Source: Planctomycetota bacterium
GTDB lineage: Bacteria; Planctomycetota; Planctomycetia; Pirellulales; Lacipirellulaceae
DNA: 24,063 nucleotides
Direction: 5' to 3'
NCBI GenBank assembly: GCA_024278035.1
Contig: JAJRUA010000089.1
Span: forward strand, 1-24,063
Shown: positions 15,926 through 24,063 of the stretch, piece after piece
Layout: every line of letters starts with the position of its first letter
Numbering within the stretch: the stretch's first letter is position 1
Position numbers and translations under genes: made by a program
Notes under the pieces: generated by a model
Databases searched by the model: none
The model's input: the letters and a program-made list of their open reading frames with translations, nothing else
Told to the model about the DNA's origin: nothing

Positions 15926-17599
15926 ATGCTCAATTTCTTTCGTTCCCGTTCCGCGTCGATCAAAGATGATGTCCTGTCTGGCCTAACGGTTGCCCTGGCT
16001 CTCGTTCCGGAGGCGGTTGCTTTCGCGCTCGTCGCGGGCATTTCTCCGCTGATTGGCCTCTACTCTGCTTTCTTTATTGGATTGATCACGGCAATTTTTG
16101 GTGGTCGCCCTGGAATGATCTCGGGTGCGACCGGTGCGATGGCCGTGGTGATCGTCACGTTGGTGGCAGAGCATGGAATCGAGTACCTGTTTCCGACGGT
16201 CATTCTATGCGGACTCCTCCAAATCGCGATTGGAATCGGGCGTCTTGGGAAATTGATCCGCATGGTGCCCCATTCGGTGATGCTTGGGTTTGTGAACGGC
16301 TTGGCGATCGTGATCGGTCTCGCACAGATCGGGAGCTTTAAGACATTCGACCCCAACACGGGTGGGCTGGCCTTTTTGCGAGGCCCTGCGCTTTGGACAA
16401 TGCTTGGCCTCGTCGCGCTGACGATGGCCATCATTTGGCTGCTGCCCAAATTGACGCGTGCGATCCCCGCTTCGCTCGCTGCAATTTTGGTGATCTCTGT
16501 CGCATCGATTTTAATCAATCAATCCGTTGTTACGGAAACGGGTGATAATTTTGTGGCGACCGTGGGGGACCTCCTGCGAGTCAACGCGAAGGCGACCGCG
16601 GTGGCTGAGTTAGGCACCGAACCTGGTCCCCTAGAAGCCCGCACTCTTGAAATGGCGAACAAGGCGGCAGAAGGCGTAGGTATCAGTGGGGGACTGCCGA
16701 AACTCTTCTTTTGGGAGCACTCGTTGCCACCAAGAAGTCTTGCGACGCTATGGATCATCCTTCCGTTTGCGGTCATCCTTGCGGGCGTTGGCCTGATTGA
16801 ATCGCTGATGACACTCACCTTGATTGATGAAATCACCGAGACCCGCGGGCGAGGCAACCGTGAGTGTGTCGGCCAGGGACTTGCCAATGTGGTTTGTGGT
16901 CTCTTTGGAGGCATGGGCGGTTGCGCGATGATCGGTCAGTCGCTTATCAATGTGAACTCCGGAGGCCGGGGCCGACTCTCTGGCATCACGGCAGCGGTTT
17001 GTCTGTTGCTGTTCGTTTTGTTTCTGGCACCTTGGATTGAGCAAATCCCGATGGCCGCACTGGTCGGCGTGATGTTCATGGTGGTCATTGGAACTTTCGA
17101 GTGGGCATCGATAAAAATGTTCGGCCGAATGCCTCGCAGCGATATGTTTGTCATGATTCTTGTGGCCGGCTACACCGTGTTGATGCACGACTTGGCGTCG
17201 GCGGTGATTTTGGGCGTAATCGTCTCGGCGCTCGTCTTCGCTTGGCAACACGCGACCCACATCGGAGCCGACACAAAAACCAACGAGTTCGGCAGCAAAA
17301 TCTACCAGCTTCACGGCCCGTTGTTCTTCGCGTCGGTCTCCTCGTTCAAGGAAATGTTTGACGTTGGCAACGACCCCGACGACGTGGTGATCGATTTTTA
17401 TTACTCCCGAGTCTACGACCAGTCGGGCCTCGAAGCGATCAACTCGCTTGCTGAAAAGTACAGCACCGCCGGCAAACGCCTTCACCTAACCCACCTCAGC
17501 GAAGAATGCCAGAGACTGTTAGGCAAAGCGGGCACTCTGGTGGAAGTCAACGTCTCCGAAGACCCACAGTACCACGTGGCCACTGACCGATTGGGGTAA
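15926..17599 (+). CDS. SulP/SLC26-family anion transporter with STAS domain
   Basis: A 557-residue inner-membrane protein. About 10-12 hydrophobic segments cover residues ~15-440, with family signatures [20 protein letters not shown] (15-34), [20 protein letters not shown], and [15 protein letters not shown], then [20 protein letters not shown] (conserved in SulP proteins like YbaR/BicA). The C-terminal ~110 residues form a cytoplasmic STAS domain with [18 protein letters not shown], where DQSG corresponds to the D(S/T)SG loop. Family members carry sulfate, bicarbonate, nitrate, dicarboxylates or other anions, often with Na+ or H+; the substrate is not evident here. A ~70-residue soluble insertion (about 195-270) rich in Ala, Glu and Thr interrupts the membrane domain and is unusual. 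The start ATG lacks an RBS. The stop lies 6 bp from the stop of the convergent radical SAM gene. Confidence 0.92.
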   Translation: MLNFFRSRSASIKDDVLSGLTVALALVPEAVAFALVAGISPLIGLYSAFFIGLITAIFGGRPGMISGATGAMAVVIVTLVAEHGIEYLFPTVILCGLLQIAIGIGRLGKLIRMVPHSVMLGFVNGLAIVIGLAQIGSFKTFDPNTGGLAFLRGPALWTMLGLVALTMAIIWLLPKLTRAIPASLAAILVISVASILINQSVVTETGDNFVATVGDLLRVNAKATAVAELGTEPGPLEARTLEMANKAAEGVGISGGLPKLFFWEHSLPPRSLATLWIILPFAVILAGVGLIESLMTLTLIDEITETRGRGNRECVGQGLANVVCGLFGGMGGCAMIGQSLINVNSGGRGRLSGITAAVCLLLFVLFLAPWIEQIPMAALVGVMFMVVIGTFEWASIKMFGRMPRSDMFVMILVAGYTVLMHDLASAVILGVIVSALVFAWQHATHIGADTKTNEFGSKIYQLHGPLFFASVSSFKEMFDVGNDPDDVVIDFYYSRVYDQSGLEAINSLAEKYSTAGKRLHLTHLSEECQRLLGKAGTLVEVNVSEDPQYHVATDRLG

Positions 17600-17605
17600 T
17601 TCTCA

Positions 17606-18730
17606 CTACCCTCCCGGTTGATAAACACAATCAGGTTCCGACGCAAATAGATTACCCGTCAGCGCGTAGGAGCGGGCCCGGCTGCCGCCGCAGAGGCTGC
17701 GGTACTCGCAGATGCCGCATTTGCCTTCGAGTAAATCAGGGTTTCGTAAGTCAATAAACGTCTTCGAGTTTTGGTAAGTGGCTACGACGCTCTCCTGCGG
17801 AAACTGGCCGCATTCGAGGGGCAAGAAGCCTGTTGGGAAAATGTTGCCCTTGTAGCCGACGAACATCACGCCCTTGCCATCGTTCACACCCAACGTAGCC
17901 GTTTGGCGAGGAAGTGGCTTGCTTGCGGATTGCTTTTCACTCGGCAACTTCCGCTCCCGATTTTTCTCTTCGATTAAGAAACGGCGGTAGTGTGGTGCCT
18001 CGGTCGTTTTCACTGCGAACCGGCCACTACGCGATACGTCCCACAGTTTGGCAAACGCCTCTTCGCACTGCTCGGCGGTAAGGCGATTCAAGACGGCCCC
18101 TCGGCCTACCGGAATAAGGAAAAAGACCGACCAAAGAGCAATGCCGAACGGTGTGATGAGATCGGCCATCGCGTCGATCTCATTTAGGTTGAGTTGGGTG
18201 AGTGTGGAGTTGACTTGCGTTGGAATGCCCCGCTCTTGAGCATCTCGCAATATCTCCATGGTTCGTTGAAAACTGCCAGAGACCCCGCGCAAAGCATCGT
18301 GCGATTCGGCGGTTGCTCCGTCGAGGCTAATCGCTAGCCGGACGATGCCCGCCTCTTTCAATTCGTCCAGCGCTTCGCCCGTGACGAGCGGTGTTGCCGA
18401 AGGGGTGATCGCCACTTTGAGATCAAGCTGTCGGGCATAGCGAACCATCTCAAAAAGATCGGGTCGCTTGAGCGGGTCCCCTCCGGTAAGCACCACAAGC
18501 GGTGGCTTCGGAAAAGTAGCGATCTGGTCCATTAGCCTCAGCGACTGCTCCGGCGAAAGTTCGCCCGGCAGCTGGGCCGGCTGGGCACACGCCCGGCAAT
18601 GCTGGCAAATCAAATCGCAAGCCTGCGTCACTTCATAGAACAAGACGAGCGGACTATGAGGGAAGTCCTTGCGAGTGTAATCGGGAGCACCAACCGAAGA
18701 AGGGGGGCCCACAGAAGGGGGGCGTTCCAT
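17606..18730 (-). CDS. Radical SAM/SPASM-type protein (PqqE/NirJ/AhbC-like)
   Basis: A 374-residue cytoplasmic iron-sulfur enzyme. The radical SAM cluster motif is CDLICQHC (Cys38, Cys42, Cys45; CxxxCxxC), preceded by LVLFYEVTQA. VVLTGGDPLKRPDLFE is the GGxP-type SAM-binding motif. Then come LAISLDGATAESHDALRG and a C-terminal cysteine domain: LECGQF, then GKCGICEYRSLCGGSRARSY and a final EPDC. GGSRARSYALTGN is the hallmark shared by NirJ, AhbC/AhbD and the TIGR04053-type relatives that carry an auxiliary FeS cluster. Known relatives modify heme side chains or peptides. The substrate here is unknown, since no heme-synthesis gene or evident peptide precursor adjoins. The ATG at 18730 has no strong RBS. 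The upstream metallopeptidase gene ends 156 bp away on the same strand. Confidence 0.88.
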   Translation of the reverse strand: MERPPSVGPPSSVGAPDYTRKDFPHSPLVLFYEVTQACDLICQHCRACAQPAQLPGELSPEQSLRLMDQIATFPKPPLVVLTGGDPLKRPDLFEMVRYARQLDLKVAITPSATPLVTGEALDELKEAGIVRLAISLDGATAESHDALRGVSGSFQRTMEILRDAQERGIPTQVNSTLTQLNLNEIDAMADLITPFGIALWSVFFLIPVGRGAVLNRLTAEQCEEAFAKLWDVSRSGRFAVKTTEAPHYRRFLIEEKNRERKLPSEKQSASKPLPRQTATLGVNDGKGVMFVGYKGNIFPTGFLPLECGQFPQESVVATYQNSKTFIDLRNPDLLEGKCGICEYRSLCGGSRARSYALTGNLFASEPDCVYQPGG

Positions 18731-18810
18731 AATGTTTTACTGAACCGTTCACAGCTCCCAACAAAAAGAAACCGCCAACTTAAAAAGGAAAGGAAGCTGA
18801 GCAGGATTTA

Positions 18811-18838
18811 CAGGATAAAGAGACGTCTCTTCTCCTGG
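18811..18838. repeat. Small palindrome in spacer upstream of the radical SAM gene
   Basis: AGAGACGTCTCT (18819-18830) is a perfect 12-bp palindrome extended by CAGGA/TCCTG arms. Just before it, CAGGATTTACAGGAT is a short direct repeat. It may end the peptidase transcript or form a leader structure for the radical SAM gene. No T-run follows on the minus strand beyond the stem. Confidence 0.45.
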
Positions 18839-18886
18839 CCATTGTATCTTGTCGCTCCGGGCGAAAACAGCCTCTCAGTCCAGCCC

Positions 18887-20248
18887 TCACTCGATCGTTA
18901 CTTCTAGCGTTCCGCTGTTCTCTGCCAGACGGTTAGGGGCGTCGTTCACCCGTAGATAGAGCGTGCCGCTTCGCTCGGGGGTGTAAAGACTCTCCTGACC
19001 GATTGGCTCGAATTGGGTGAAAGCGTCGGTCCTGGCATCGGCCACGGCGTCGGGCCCAGCATCGATCGTCGCGAGCAATTCGCCCAAGGGGCGGCCACGG
19101 TGGTAGGCAAGCGTTACGCCCGACGCCTCGCACGGCCAGGGGGTGCCGTCCTTCTCCTGAGCGATGACGAATCGGCCCTTGCCACGGATTCGATAAGAAT
19201 GCCCCGCTTCGACGCGAACGCCGCTCGACTGCCAACCTCGCCCAGCGGCGATACTTACGGTTGCTTTGCTACCGGTGAACGGCTTTCCTTCCTTGAAGGC
19301 AATCGCTTCGCGCTGGAGGTCGTGGCCGTAATCGAGGGTGGAAACAAAGAGCCGCCACTCTTGATCGAGCCGCTTACGGTCCTGCTTGTACGCCCGATCG
19401 AATCGACGGGCGAATTGCTCGCTTAGCACCCAACCGGGCATCACGGCAAACCGGTCGTGGTAACTCGGATGGTGATCCAAAAAATACGAGAGCGCCCACA
19501 CCCAGGCATAAGAATGGGTGGACATCGCCACTCGGTTGTTAATTTTTTGGACCGCTCTGATCGTTGCCACTTCGCCTTTCTCAGCAGCGTCGCGAAGGAG
19601 TTTGATACGGCCCCACATGGGGGAGGCTCGTTTGTCGGCAGGCATTATTGCCAGTCGCAAAGTGTCGGTCGGTTGGTCCCACGTGTGGGCACCACACAAC
19701 TCGGCCACGCCCTCCATGTACCAACCGGGGCCACAACTGCCGAGTGTGGTCATCATAAAGCTGTGCGTCGCTTCGTGAAGCCAGAGACAACGGCGGTAGT
19801 AATCGGTCGGCTGGTCGTAGATCCAAATTTCGTTGCCAACCGCCAAACCATGCGGAAAGTCTTCTCGCCCTTGGGGCATAAGACCTAAGGCCTCGAACTT
19901 CGTCCGATCGCTAATGAAATAAGCCCGCATTCGCCAATCGACCGTTTGGCTTGCTTCGACATCGAACCGCTTTGCCCACTGAGGCAGGGCAAGGTCAATC
20001 AGGTGCGGCAGTTGGTCGATTTCTGGCGACGGGGCCATGTCCGTCACTAATTCACAGTGCTCAGAAGCAATGACCCGAAGCCCTGCCCGATCAAGTCGCC
20101 CCGGGTCTATCGAACGCGCCGCCGGCCAATCCGCCTGTGCGGTGCCTCCAAAGAAAAGAAAAAGCACCACGACGGAACGACGAAACGACGGAAGAAAAAG
20201 GAAGGCCGCTCGTATGGCAGTCTGCGCCAGCAATTTTACTATCAGCAT
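18887..20248 (-). CDS. Secreted gluzincin-like metallopeptidase with C-terminal PA-IL-like domain
   Basis: 453 residues from the ATG at 20248; the frame is open further upstream, but inside the palindromic spacer and the AsmA-like gene. The N-terminus (MLIVKLLAQTAIRAAFLFLP, then RR and VVVLFLFFGGTAQA-D) reads as a signal peptide with cleavage near residue 39. WLHEATHSF (157-165) gives the zinc-binding HExxH (158-162), and GWYMEGVAEL follows ~15 residues on, with Glu179 or Glu183 as the possible third ligand, as in gluzincins. Planctomycete DUF1570-type proteins share this HEATH...EGxAE layout. Residues ~328-453 look like a jelly-roll resembling the PA-IL (LecA) galactophilic lectin: GWQSSGVRVEAGHSYRI, then GTLYLRVNDAPNRLAENSG compared with the LecA calcium/sugar loop. 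I infer a periplasmic or exported peptidase with a glycan- or wall-binding module. The substrate is unknown. Confidence 0.78.
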   Translation of the reverse strand: MLIVKLLAQTAIRAAFLFLPSFRRSVVVLFLFFGGTAQADWPAARSIDPGRLDRAGLRVIASEHCELVTDMAPSPEIDQLPHLIDLALPQWAKRFDVEASQTVDWRMRAYFISDRTKFEALGLMPQGREDFPHGLAVGNEIWIYDQPTDYYRRCLWLHEATHSFMMTTLGSCGPGWYMEGVAELCGAHTWDQPTDTLRLAIMPADKRASPMWGRIKLLRDAAEKGEVATIRAVQKINNRVAMSTHSYAWVWALSYFLDHHPSYHDRFAVMPGWVLSEQFARRFDRAYKQDRKRLDQEWRLFVSTLDYGHDLQREAIAFKEGKPFTGSKATVSIAAGRGWQSSGVRVEAGHSYRIRGKGRFVIAQEKDGTPWPCEASGVTLAYHRGRPLGELLATIDAGPDAVADARTDAFTQFEPIGQESLYTPERSGTLYLRVNDAPNRLAENSGTLEVTIE

Positions 20249-20354
20249 CTCCCTCTGTCGGCTAAACCGGGCCTTCCGATGTTCGACCTGTCGATTTGTT
20301 TGCGCAGGATTCAATAGCGGTTCCTTTTTTCGTCGTTCCGTTGTTCCGTCGTGG
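20167..20354. repeat. Element bounded by ~35-bp inverted repeats (MITE-like)
   Basis: The left end (20167-20203) starts CCACGACGGAACGACGAAAC and ends AAAAAGGAA. The right end (20321-20354) read in reverse starts CCACGACGGAACAACGGAAC and also ends AAAAAAGGAA. The ends differ by a few substitutions and a 3-base gap. The 188-bp element begins 6 bp after the AsmA-like stop and contains the start codon and first ~27 codons of the metallopeptidase. It may be a non-autonomous mobile palindrome or a large transcript hairpin. Confidence 0.75.
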
Positions 20355-20360
20355 TTCAAT

Positions 20361-23300
20361 TTACTTCCCCAATTTCCGGAACAACTTATCGAGGCCCGTG
20401 CTGATAGCGCCTTGGGCGGCGGACTGAACGAGTTGTTGCGATAATTGACGTAGCGCATCGCGATCCACCTTCGGTTGCGAAAGCGTTCCTCGAATGGGGA
20501 ACCGAACCGTCTGGCCGCGTAAGCCGCCCAGGAGCGAAGCGTTTTTCCGGAGCCATTCATCTTGGATCGGTACGGTGAGCAGCAAGTCGATCGTTTCGTC
20601 GATGCCGACCGAGCCTTCGGACGAAACCACCGCATCGCCTACGTCGAACTCCAACCCACGATGATAGACACGGCCCTCCACCATTTGGAACGGAACGGCA
20701 CGGTCGGTGATGGTGAGGATCGGTCGCAGAGAAGCGGACGGAGAGACCGCCCCTGCGACACCGTCGCGGACCAAGTCACGCACTTGCCGAATGAGCGCGA
20801 CCCATTCGGCAGTCGAGGGACCGGGCGCTACTTGGGCGTTGTGGATTGTCAGCAGGCCGGTCACTCTCGCCTGTTGGGGGTTGCCTAGCGGGGCTGATAA
20901 CTCGGAGAGCGAGACGGAAAAACGCCCCTCCACTCGGGTTGCATCGGCCAGCACGGGGGCAATGTACTTGAGCGACTTTTCAGAGACTTCTTGAGAAATG
21001 GCGACGTCCGTCACCAGGGGCCCCGGCGCTAATTCCAACTTGCGAGGCAAGGGAACAAGCGTCACGGCGGCTTGTGTGGTCAATCGTCCTTGGCCAACGG
21101 TCACGTCAAGCGGATCGGTTCGGAGAACGCCCTCGGCGAGTGCCGCCCGCAAACGCCCTGGTCCGACTTGCAGGCCAAACAAATTGGCCCCTTGCCACGG
21201 AGCTTCCATTTGCCCCTGCAGAGCAGCTAGCCCAGTGGTGTGGGTCGCCATCGGCCCGTCGCCTGAAAAGTGAAACGTCGCTCGTTCTCTTCCGAAGAGC
21301 TGGACACTTTGGCCCAAGTGGGGCCAGAGCAGGGGCGAAAGTTTTTCGAGGTCGTAATCAATCGTCCCGTCGAGTTGTACGCCTTGCAAGCGGGCGAGGT
21401 CCCTAACTTGCCCCTTGGCGGTAGCCGCCAGAGTTTGCGAAGTGATTTTCATCTCTTGCAATTTCACCGCTAGCTGTGACGTTGTGCCGTTGATCGGAAT
21501 TGACCTGGCAAGAGCCCGTAAGTTGGTCTGCAAGTGTGGCTCGCTCCAGACAAGAGTGCGCTGGCTGCCCGCCTGGGAAGGCATTGGTCCCGTGCCTCTA
21601 GCTATTTGGTAAAGCGCGATCTGTTGGCCCGTCGCGTTGGCCGTGATGCTAAGTCCGTCAGACACGCCGCTCAGTGCCATCGTCCCCTCAAGTACGCCCT
21701 CCGCTTCGTAGCGAGGCCCAGCGCTTGCCGGTGGGAACCACCGGCCGATCCTCGCTAAATCGGCACGGAAGGCCATTTCACCCTGCGATCCTGTTGGGTC
21801 GTTAACAGAAAAACGGACCTTCCGCGTTCGACACGAAAACGAAGAGGCGACGAGCTGTCCTACTTCCGAGCGGACGCTGCCCGTCGCGTTGTTCCACTCG
21901 GCATCCGCCGTCAGCTCCACCTGCTGTTCACGAACCACGAGACCAGAAGCTCGCGAATCGACAGCAAGATTCTTTACCATGGCATGGCACTTCGATAACC
22001 GACCTCCCTGCTTCGACAGCACGCCTTCGGCCCGTGCTTCGATTCGTCCTGCAATTCGTAACTCCGCCGTCGAAGGCAACGACGGAACCACCAATTGCGC
22101 CCGGCGATGCCAGGTTGCCAGATTACCAATAATATCCATGCGCAGCGGTCGTTCGCTCGCATTTTCTCCTGGGGCAGCAAGACGCAACTGTAATTCATCC
22201 CCTTGGGCCTTGAGGCTCACGTCTGCCGTTCGAGCAAAAGTAGCATCGCCCTGAACTCCCGTAAGTTGGACATCGAACTCAAGGCGTGGCTCTTCGGCCA
22301 GTGGGCGCTCTCGGGAGCCGACCAGCAAATCGGTTAGCAGGCCGTCGGTTGCCAATCGCCAAGCTCCCGGTTGCTGCCCCGGTTGACGTTGCCATGTTGC
22401 CCTCGCTTCGCCCTGGCCTGCCAGTCGCCAGTCGCCCAGATCGACAAACTGCCGCAAATGTTGACCGAGCCGGTCGAGATCAAAATTGGCGGTCCCTTTA
22501 ATTTGCGACTCGTTTCCCGACGCATTGGCCGTAAGGAAATCGGACTCGCAGCGGAGGTTCTCTACCTGCCAATCCTCCCCTGGGCGGAGTGCGCTGAAGG
22601 TCACTCGGAGCGGACGTTGCCACTCGATTCGCTTACGGCCCGAGGTGCCCGTTAGGCTGTCGGTTCGTATTTCGCCCATGAGTCGTGGAACGCCATTCTC
22701 GATGCGGCTCGTCACGTCGGCACGGACCGTGCCCGATTCAATACGCACCCCTTTTTGCAGTCGAAGTACTTCGGGAGCGATTGCTGCGAGTCGGGCCAGA
22801 TCGACTTCAGCCCCCCCTCGTAAACCACTTGGTAAAGCGAATTGCCCTGCGAGCCAAGCGGCCAGTTCGGGCGGCGTCACATGGCCCGCGACGCGTGCCG
22901 AGCCAATCTCTGAGTGGGCGGCTAGCGTTTCGATTTGCAATCGGTCGGGCTTGGCTGCCAGACGCCACGGCGCTTCGGCCCCCGCTACCCGCAGGGGTTC
23001 GCCACCTGTGAGTACCCCGCTATAAACCGGATTAACAAGCGTTATCCGCCCCGAAGTCGTCAAGCCTTGGGCAAGCAGTGCCATAACCGGGTTCGACGAA
23101 ACGGGCTTACCCGAAGTGGGCGGTTGCCAAGCGGCGTCGCCTTCGAGACTCACCCAACCGGTAAAACGGGCCGTCGGATCGTTGCGACGCAATAGAGCGC
23201 CCACCACCGACAGCGGCACGGAGTCGATCTTTGCTCGCACAAGCTGGCCCCCTGCATCGGCGGCTCCGACACGCAATGAAAAATCGCCCGGTACCGCAGG

Positions 23301-23924
23301 TGGCATTCCTGAAGCGGCTACCTCGACCATTCTTCCCGTTGCTTCAACATGAGGGATTGTCGCCTCGGTATACGACACGCTGAGATGGTCCACGAGCCAC
23401 CGCTCGCCCGTCGTGGCATCCAGGACCCGTGCTTCGGCATCGACAAGCTGAAGCGTCATCGGCCGTTTGGGTTGGGCCGGTCCCTTGGGCTCGGTCGTTT
23501 GCTTCCGCTGGTTCTCCAACGCGATGGCCTCGAGGAGTGATTCGATATTGCTCGGGTGCGAACCTCGTAATTCGATGTTAACGATGGGCTTGTCGATACG
23601 CACGGCGATCGGCGCGTCACTCCCGCTAGCAAGCTGCAACAAACTGCTGGCGACTTCGATACGTTGGGCTGTGAAAACGGTCGCTCCGTTCGGGGCACGG
23701 AATTCGACTCCCGTGAGCGCCGTCGATCCTGTCCAACCGAACGAACCTCCTTGGGCCGAGAGCGTTCCCACTCCGGGCGGAAGGGCGGAAGGCAAAACCG
23801 CGTTGAGCACGGTAGAGGTCGAAAGAATCGCAGGAACAGCCAGCACCAGCAGTGCTATCCCCCCGAGCAGAAATAACCAGCCACGGCGTATTCGGGCGGA
23901 GCGAAAGTTTATTGACAATGGCAT
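20361..23924 (-). CDS. AsmA/TamB-like large envelope protein
   Basis: 1187 residues from the ATG at 23924 (MPLSINFRSARIRRGWLFLL); a GTG three codons upstream is an alternative start. One N-terminal membrane helix (~residues 14-36) anchors a very long periplasmic region of repeating beta-strand segments, with many G-x-[IV] turns such as RIEVASSLLQLAS, GLTTSGRITLVNPVYSG and LRTDPLDVTVGQGRL. The C-terminal ~200 residues resemble the AsmA-like C-terminal module: VPFQMVEGRVYHRGLEFDVG, SSEGSVGIDETIDLLLTVPI, then VRFPIRGTLSQPKVDRDAL. AsmA-superfamily proteins (AsmA, YhdP, TamB) form hydrophobic grooves thought to carry phospholipids between the membranes or assist outer-membrane assembly; that role here is inference. 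The length exceeds E. coli AsmA (617 aa) and approaches TamB/YhdP. A metallopeptidase gene follows on the same strand after 112 bp, with the inverted-repeat element between. Confidence 0.8.
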   Translation of the reverse strand: MPLSINFRSARIRRGWLFLLGGIALLVLAVPAILSTSTVLNAVLPSALPPGVGTLSAQGGSFGWTGSTALTGVEFRAPNGATVFTAQRIEVASSLLQLASGSDAPIAVRIDKPIVNIELRGSHPSNIESLLEAIALENQRKQTTEPKGPAQPKRPMTLQLVDAEARVLDATTGERWLVDHLSVSYTEATIPHVEATGRMVEVAASGMPPAVPGDFSLRVGAADAGGQLVRAKIDSVPLSVVGALLRRNDPTARFTGWVSLEGDAAWQPPTSGKPVSSNPVMALLAQGLTTSGRITLVNPVYSGVLTGGEPLRVAGAEAPWRLAAKPDRLQIETLAAHSEIGSARVAGHVTPPELAAWLAGQFALPSGLRGGAEVDLARLAAIAPEVLRLQKGVRIESGTVRADVTSRIENGVPRLMGEIRTDSLTGTSGRKRIEWQRPLRVTFSALRPGEDWQVENLRCESDFLTANASGNESQIKGTANFDLDRLGQHLRQFVDLGDWRLAGQGEARATWQRQPGQQPGAWRLATDGLLTDLLVGSRERPLAEEPRLEFDVQLTGVQGDATFARTADVSLKAQGDELQLRLAAPGENASERPLRMDIIGNLATWHRRAQLVVPSLPSTAELRIAGRIEARAEGVLSKQGGRLSKCHAMVKNLAVDSRASGLVVREQQVELTADAEWNNATGSVRSEVGQLVASSFSCRTRKVRFSVNDPTGSQGEMAFRADLARIGRWFPPASAGPRYEAEGVLEGTMALSGVSDGLSITANATGQQIALYQIARGTGPMPSQAGSQRTLVWSEPHLQTNLRALARSIPINGTTSQLAVKLQEMKITSQTLAATAKGQVRDLARLQGVQLDGTIDYDLEKLSPLLWPHLGQSVQLFGRERATFHFSGDGPMATHTTGLAALQGQMEAPWQGANLFGLQVGPGRLRAALAEGVLRTDPLDVTVGQGRLTTQAAVTLVPLPRKLELAPGPLVTDVAISQEVSEKSLKYIAPVLADATRVEGRFSVSLSELSAPLGNPQQARVTGLLTIHNAQVAPGPSTAEWVALIRQVRDLVRDGVAGAVSPSASLRPILTITDRAVPFQMVEGRVYHRGLEFDVGDAVVSSEGSVGIDETIDLLLTVPIQDEWLRKNASLLGGLRGQTVRFPIRGTLSQPKVDRDALRQLSQQLVQSAAQGAISTGLDKLFRKLGK

Positions 23925-24021
23925 AGCAGGCACCCCACTCGGGCGAGACGAAATCCGTTCGCCCCGATTCTACGCCACCCGCCCCCCTAGAGCCACGTCG
24001 AAAAAAGTCCCCACGTAAAAG

Positions 24022-24063
24022 GGCGAGCGGTGCGGGCGTCAGCCCCCCGATAAAAGCGGTGAA
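24022..24063. repeat. REP-like palindromic element, family A copy 3 (cut by window end)
   Basis: GGCGAGCGGTGCGGGCGTCA plus GCCCCCCGATAAAAGCGGTG is near-identical to the left arm at 592 and 7301. The right arm would lie beyond the window. It sits ~100 bp upstream of the AsmA-like start. Confidence 0.8.

Noticed and set aside
20249..20635. Extended N-terminus of the metallopeptidase
   Set aside because: It runs through the inverted-repeat element and into the AsmA-like gene in another frame. The signal peptide begins at 20248.
22486..23025. Long + strand frames opposite the AsmA-like gene (also at 21889-22254 and 23467-24018)
   Set aside because: They are Arg/Ser/Pro-rich antisense shadows of a GC-rich coding region without RBS or domains.

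Overview
The window looks like chromosomal DNA of a planctomycete, most likely of the Pirellulales group. The evidence is the gene content: a Cys-rich outer-membrane porin, a very long AsmA-like protein, a secreted HExxH peptidase of planctomycete type and a PQQ/heme-d1-type radical SAM enzyme. Spacers full of palindromic repeats and many starts without a Shine-Dalgarno sequence also fit. The taxonomic assignment is an inference from gene style; there is no rRNA to confirm it.

Left part (1-5576, all + strand). The window opens inside hisF (histidine biosynthesis). After a REP-like palindrome comes a PilT/PilU-type hexameric ATPase. It overlaps by one base a second gene whose C-terminal half has the GspE/PilB fold but has lost the Walker A, Walker B and His-box residues, while keeping the four-cysteine zinc motif. 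This second protein also carries a predicted signal peptide and three membrane segments at its N-terminus. A CvpA-like membrane protein and a DUF4190-like membrane protein follow on the same strand. The pairing of an intact ATPase with a membrane-tethered pseudo-ATPase is the most promising candidate here for an undescribed system.

Middle (5579-14780). A porin of the BBP2/OmpL-like type has 17 cysteines between its signal peptide and barrel, and it ends in a strong terminator. It is followed by a YceH-family (DUF480) protein and a bile-acid:sodium-symporter-like carrier with an in-frame 15-bp minisatellite. On the minus strand is a soluble double-PAS chemoreceptor. UDP-glucose 6-dehydrogenase and an ALDH1/2-like aldehyde dehydrogenase follow on the + strand. 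These genes look like independent units rather than one pathway.

Right part (14781-24063). A small secreted Gly/His/Trp repeat protein (minus) faces away from a SulP-STAS anion transporter (+). The transporter converges, with 6 bp between stop codons, on a radical SAM/SPASM enzyme (minus). Upstream of that, and also minus, are a secreted gluzincin-like protein with a C-terminal domain resembling the PA-IL/LecA lectin fold, and a 1187-residue AsmA/TamB-like protein. A ~188-bp element bounded by ~35-bp inverted repeats sits between these last two and supplies the start and part of the signal peptide of the peptidase gene.

Spacers. Most intergenic regions contain a different palindromic repeat. 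Two families occur more than once in the window: a REP-like family near 592, 7301 and 24022, and a second family at 8272 and 14792. I saw no tRNA, rRNA, CRISPR array, insertion-sequence transposase or phage gene.
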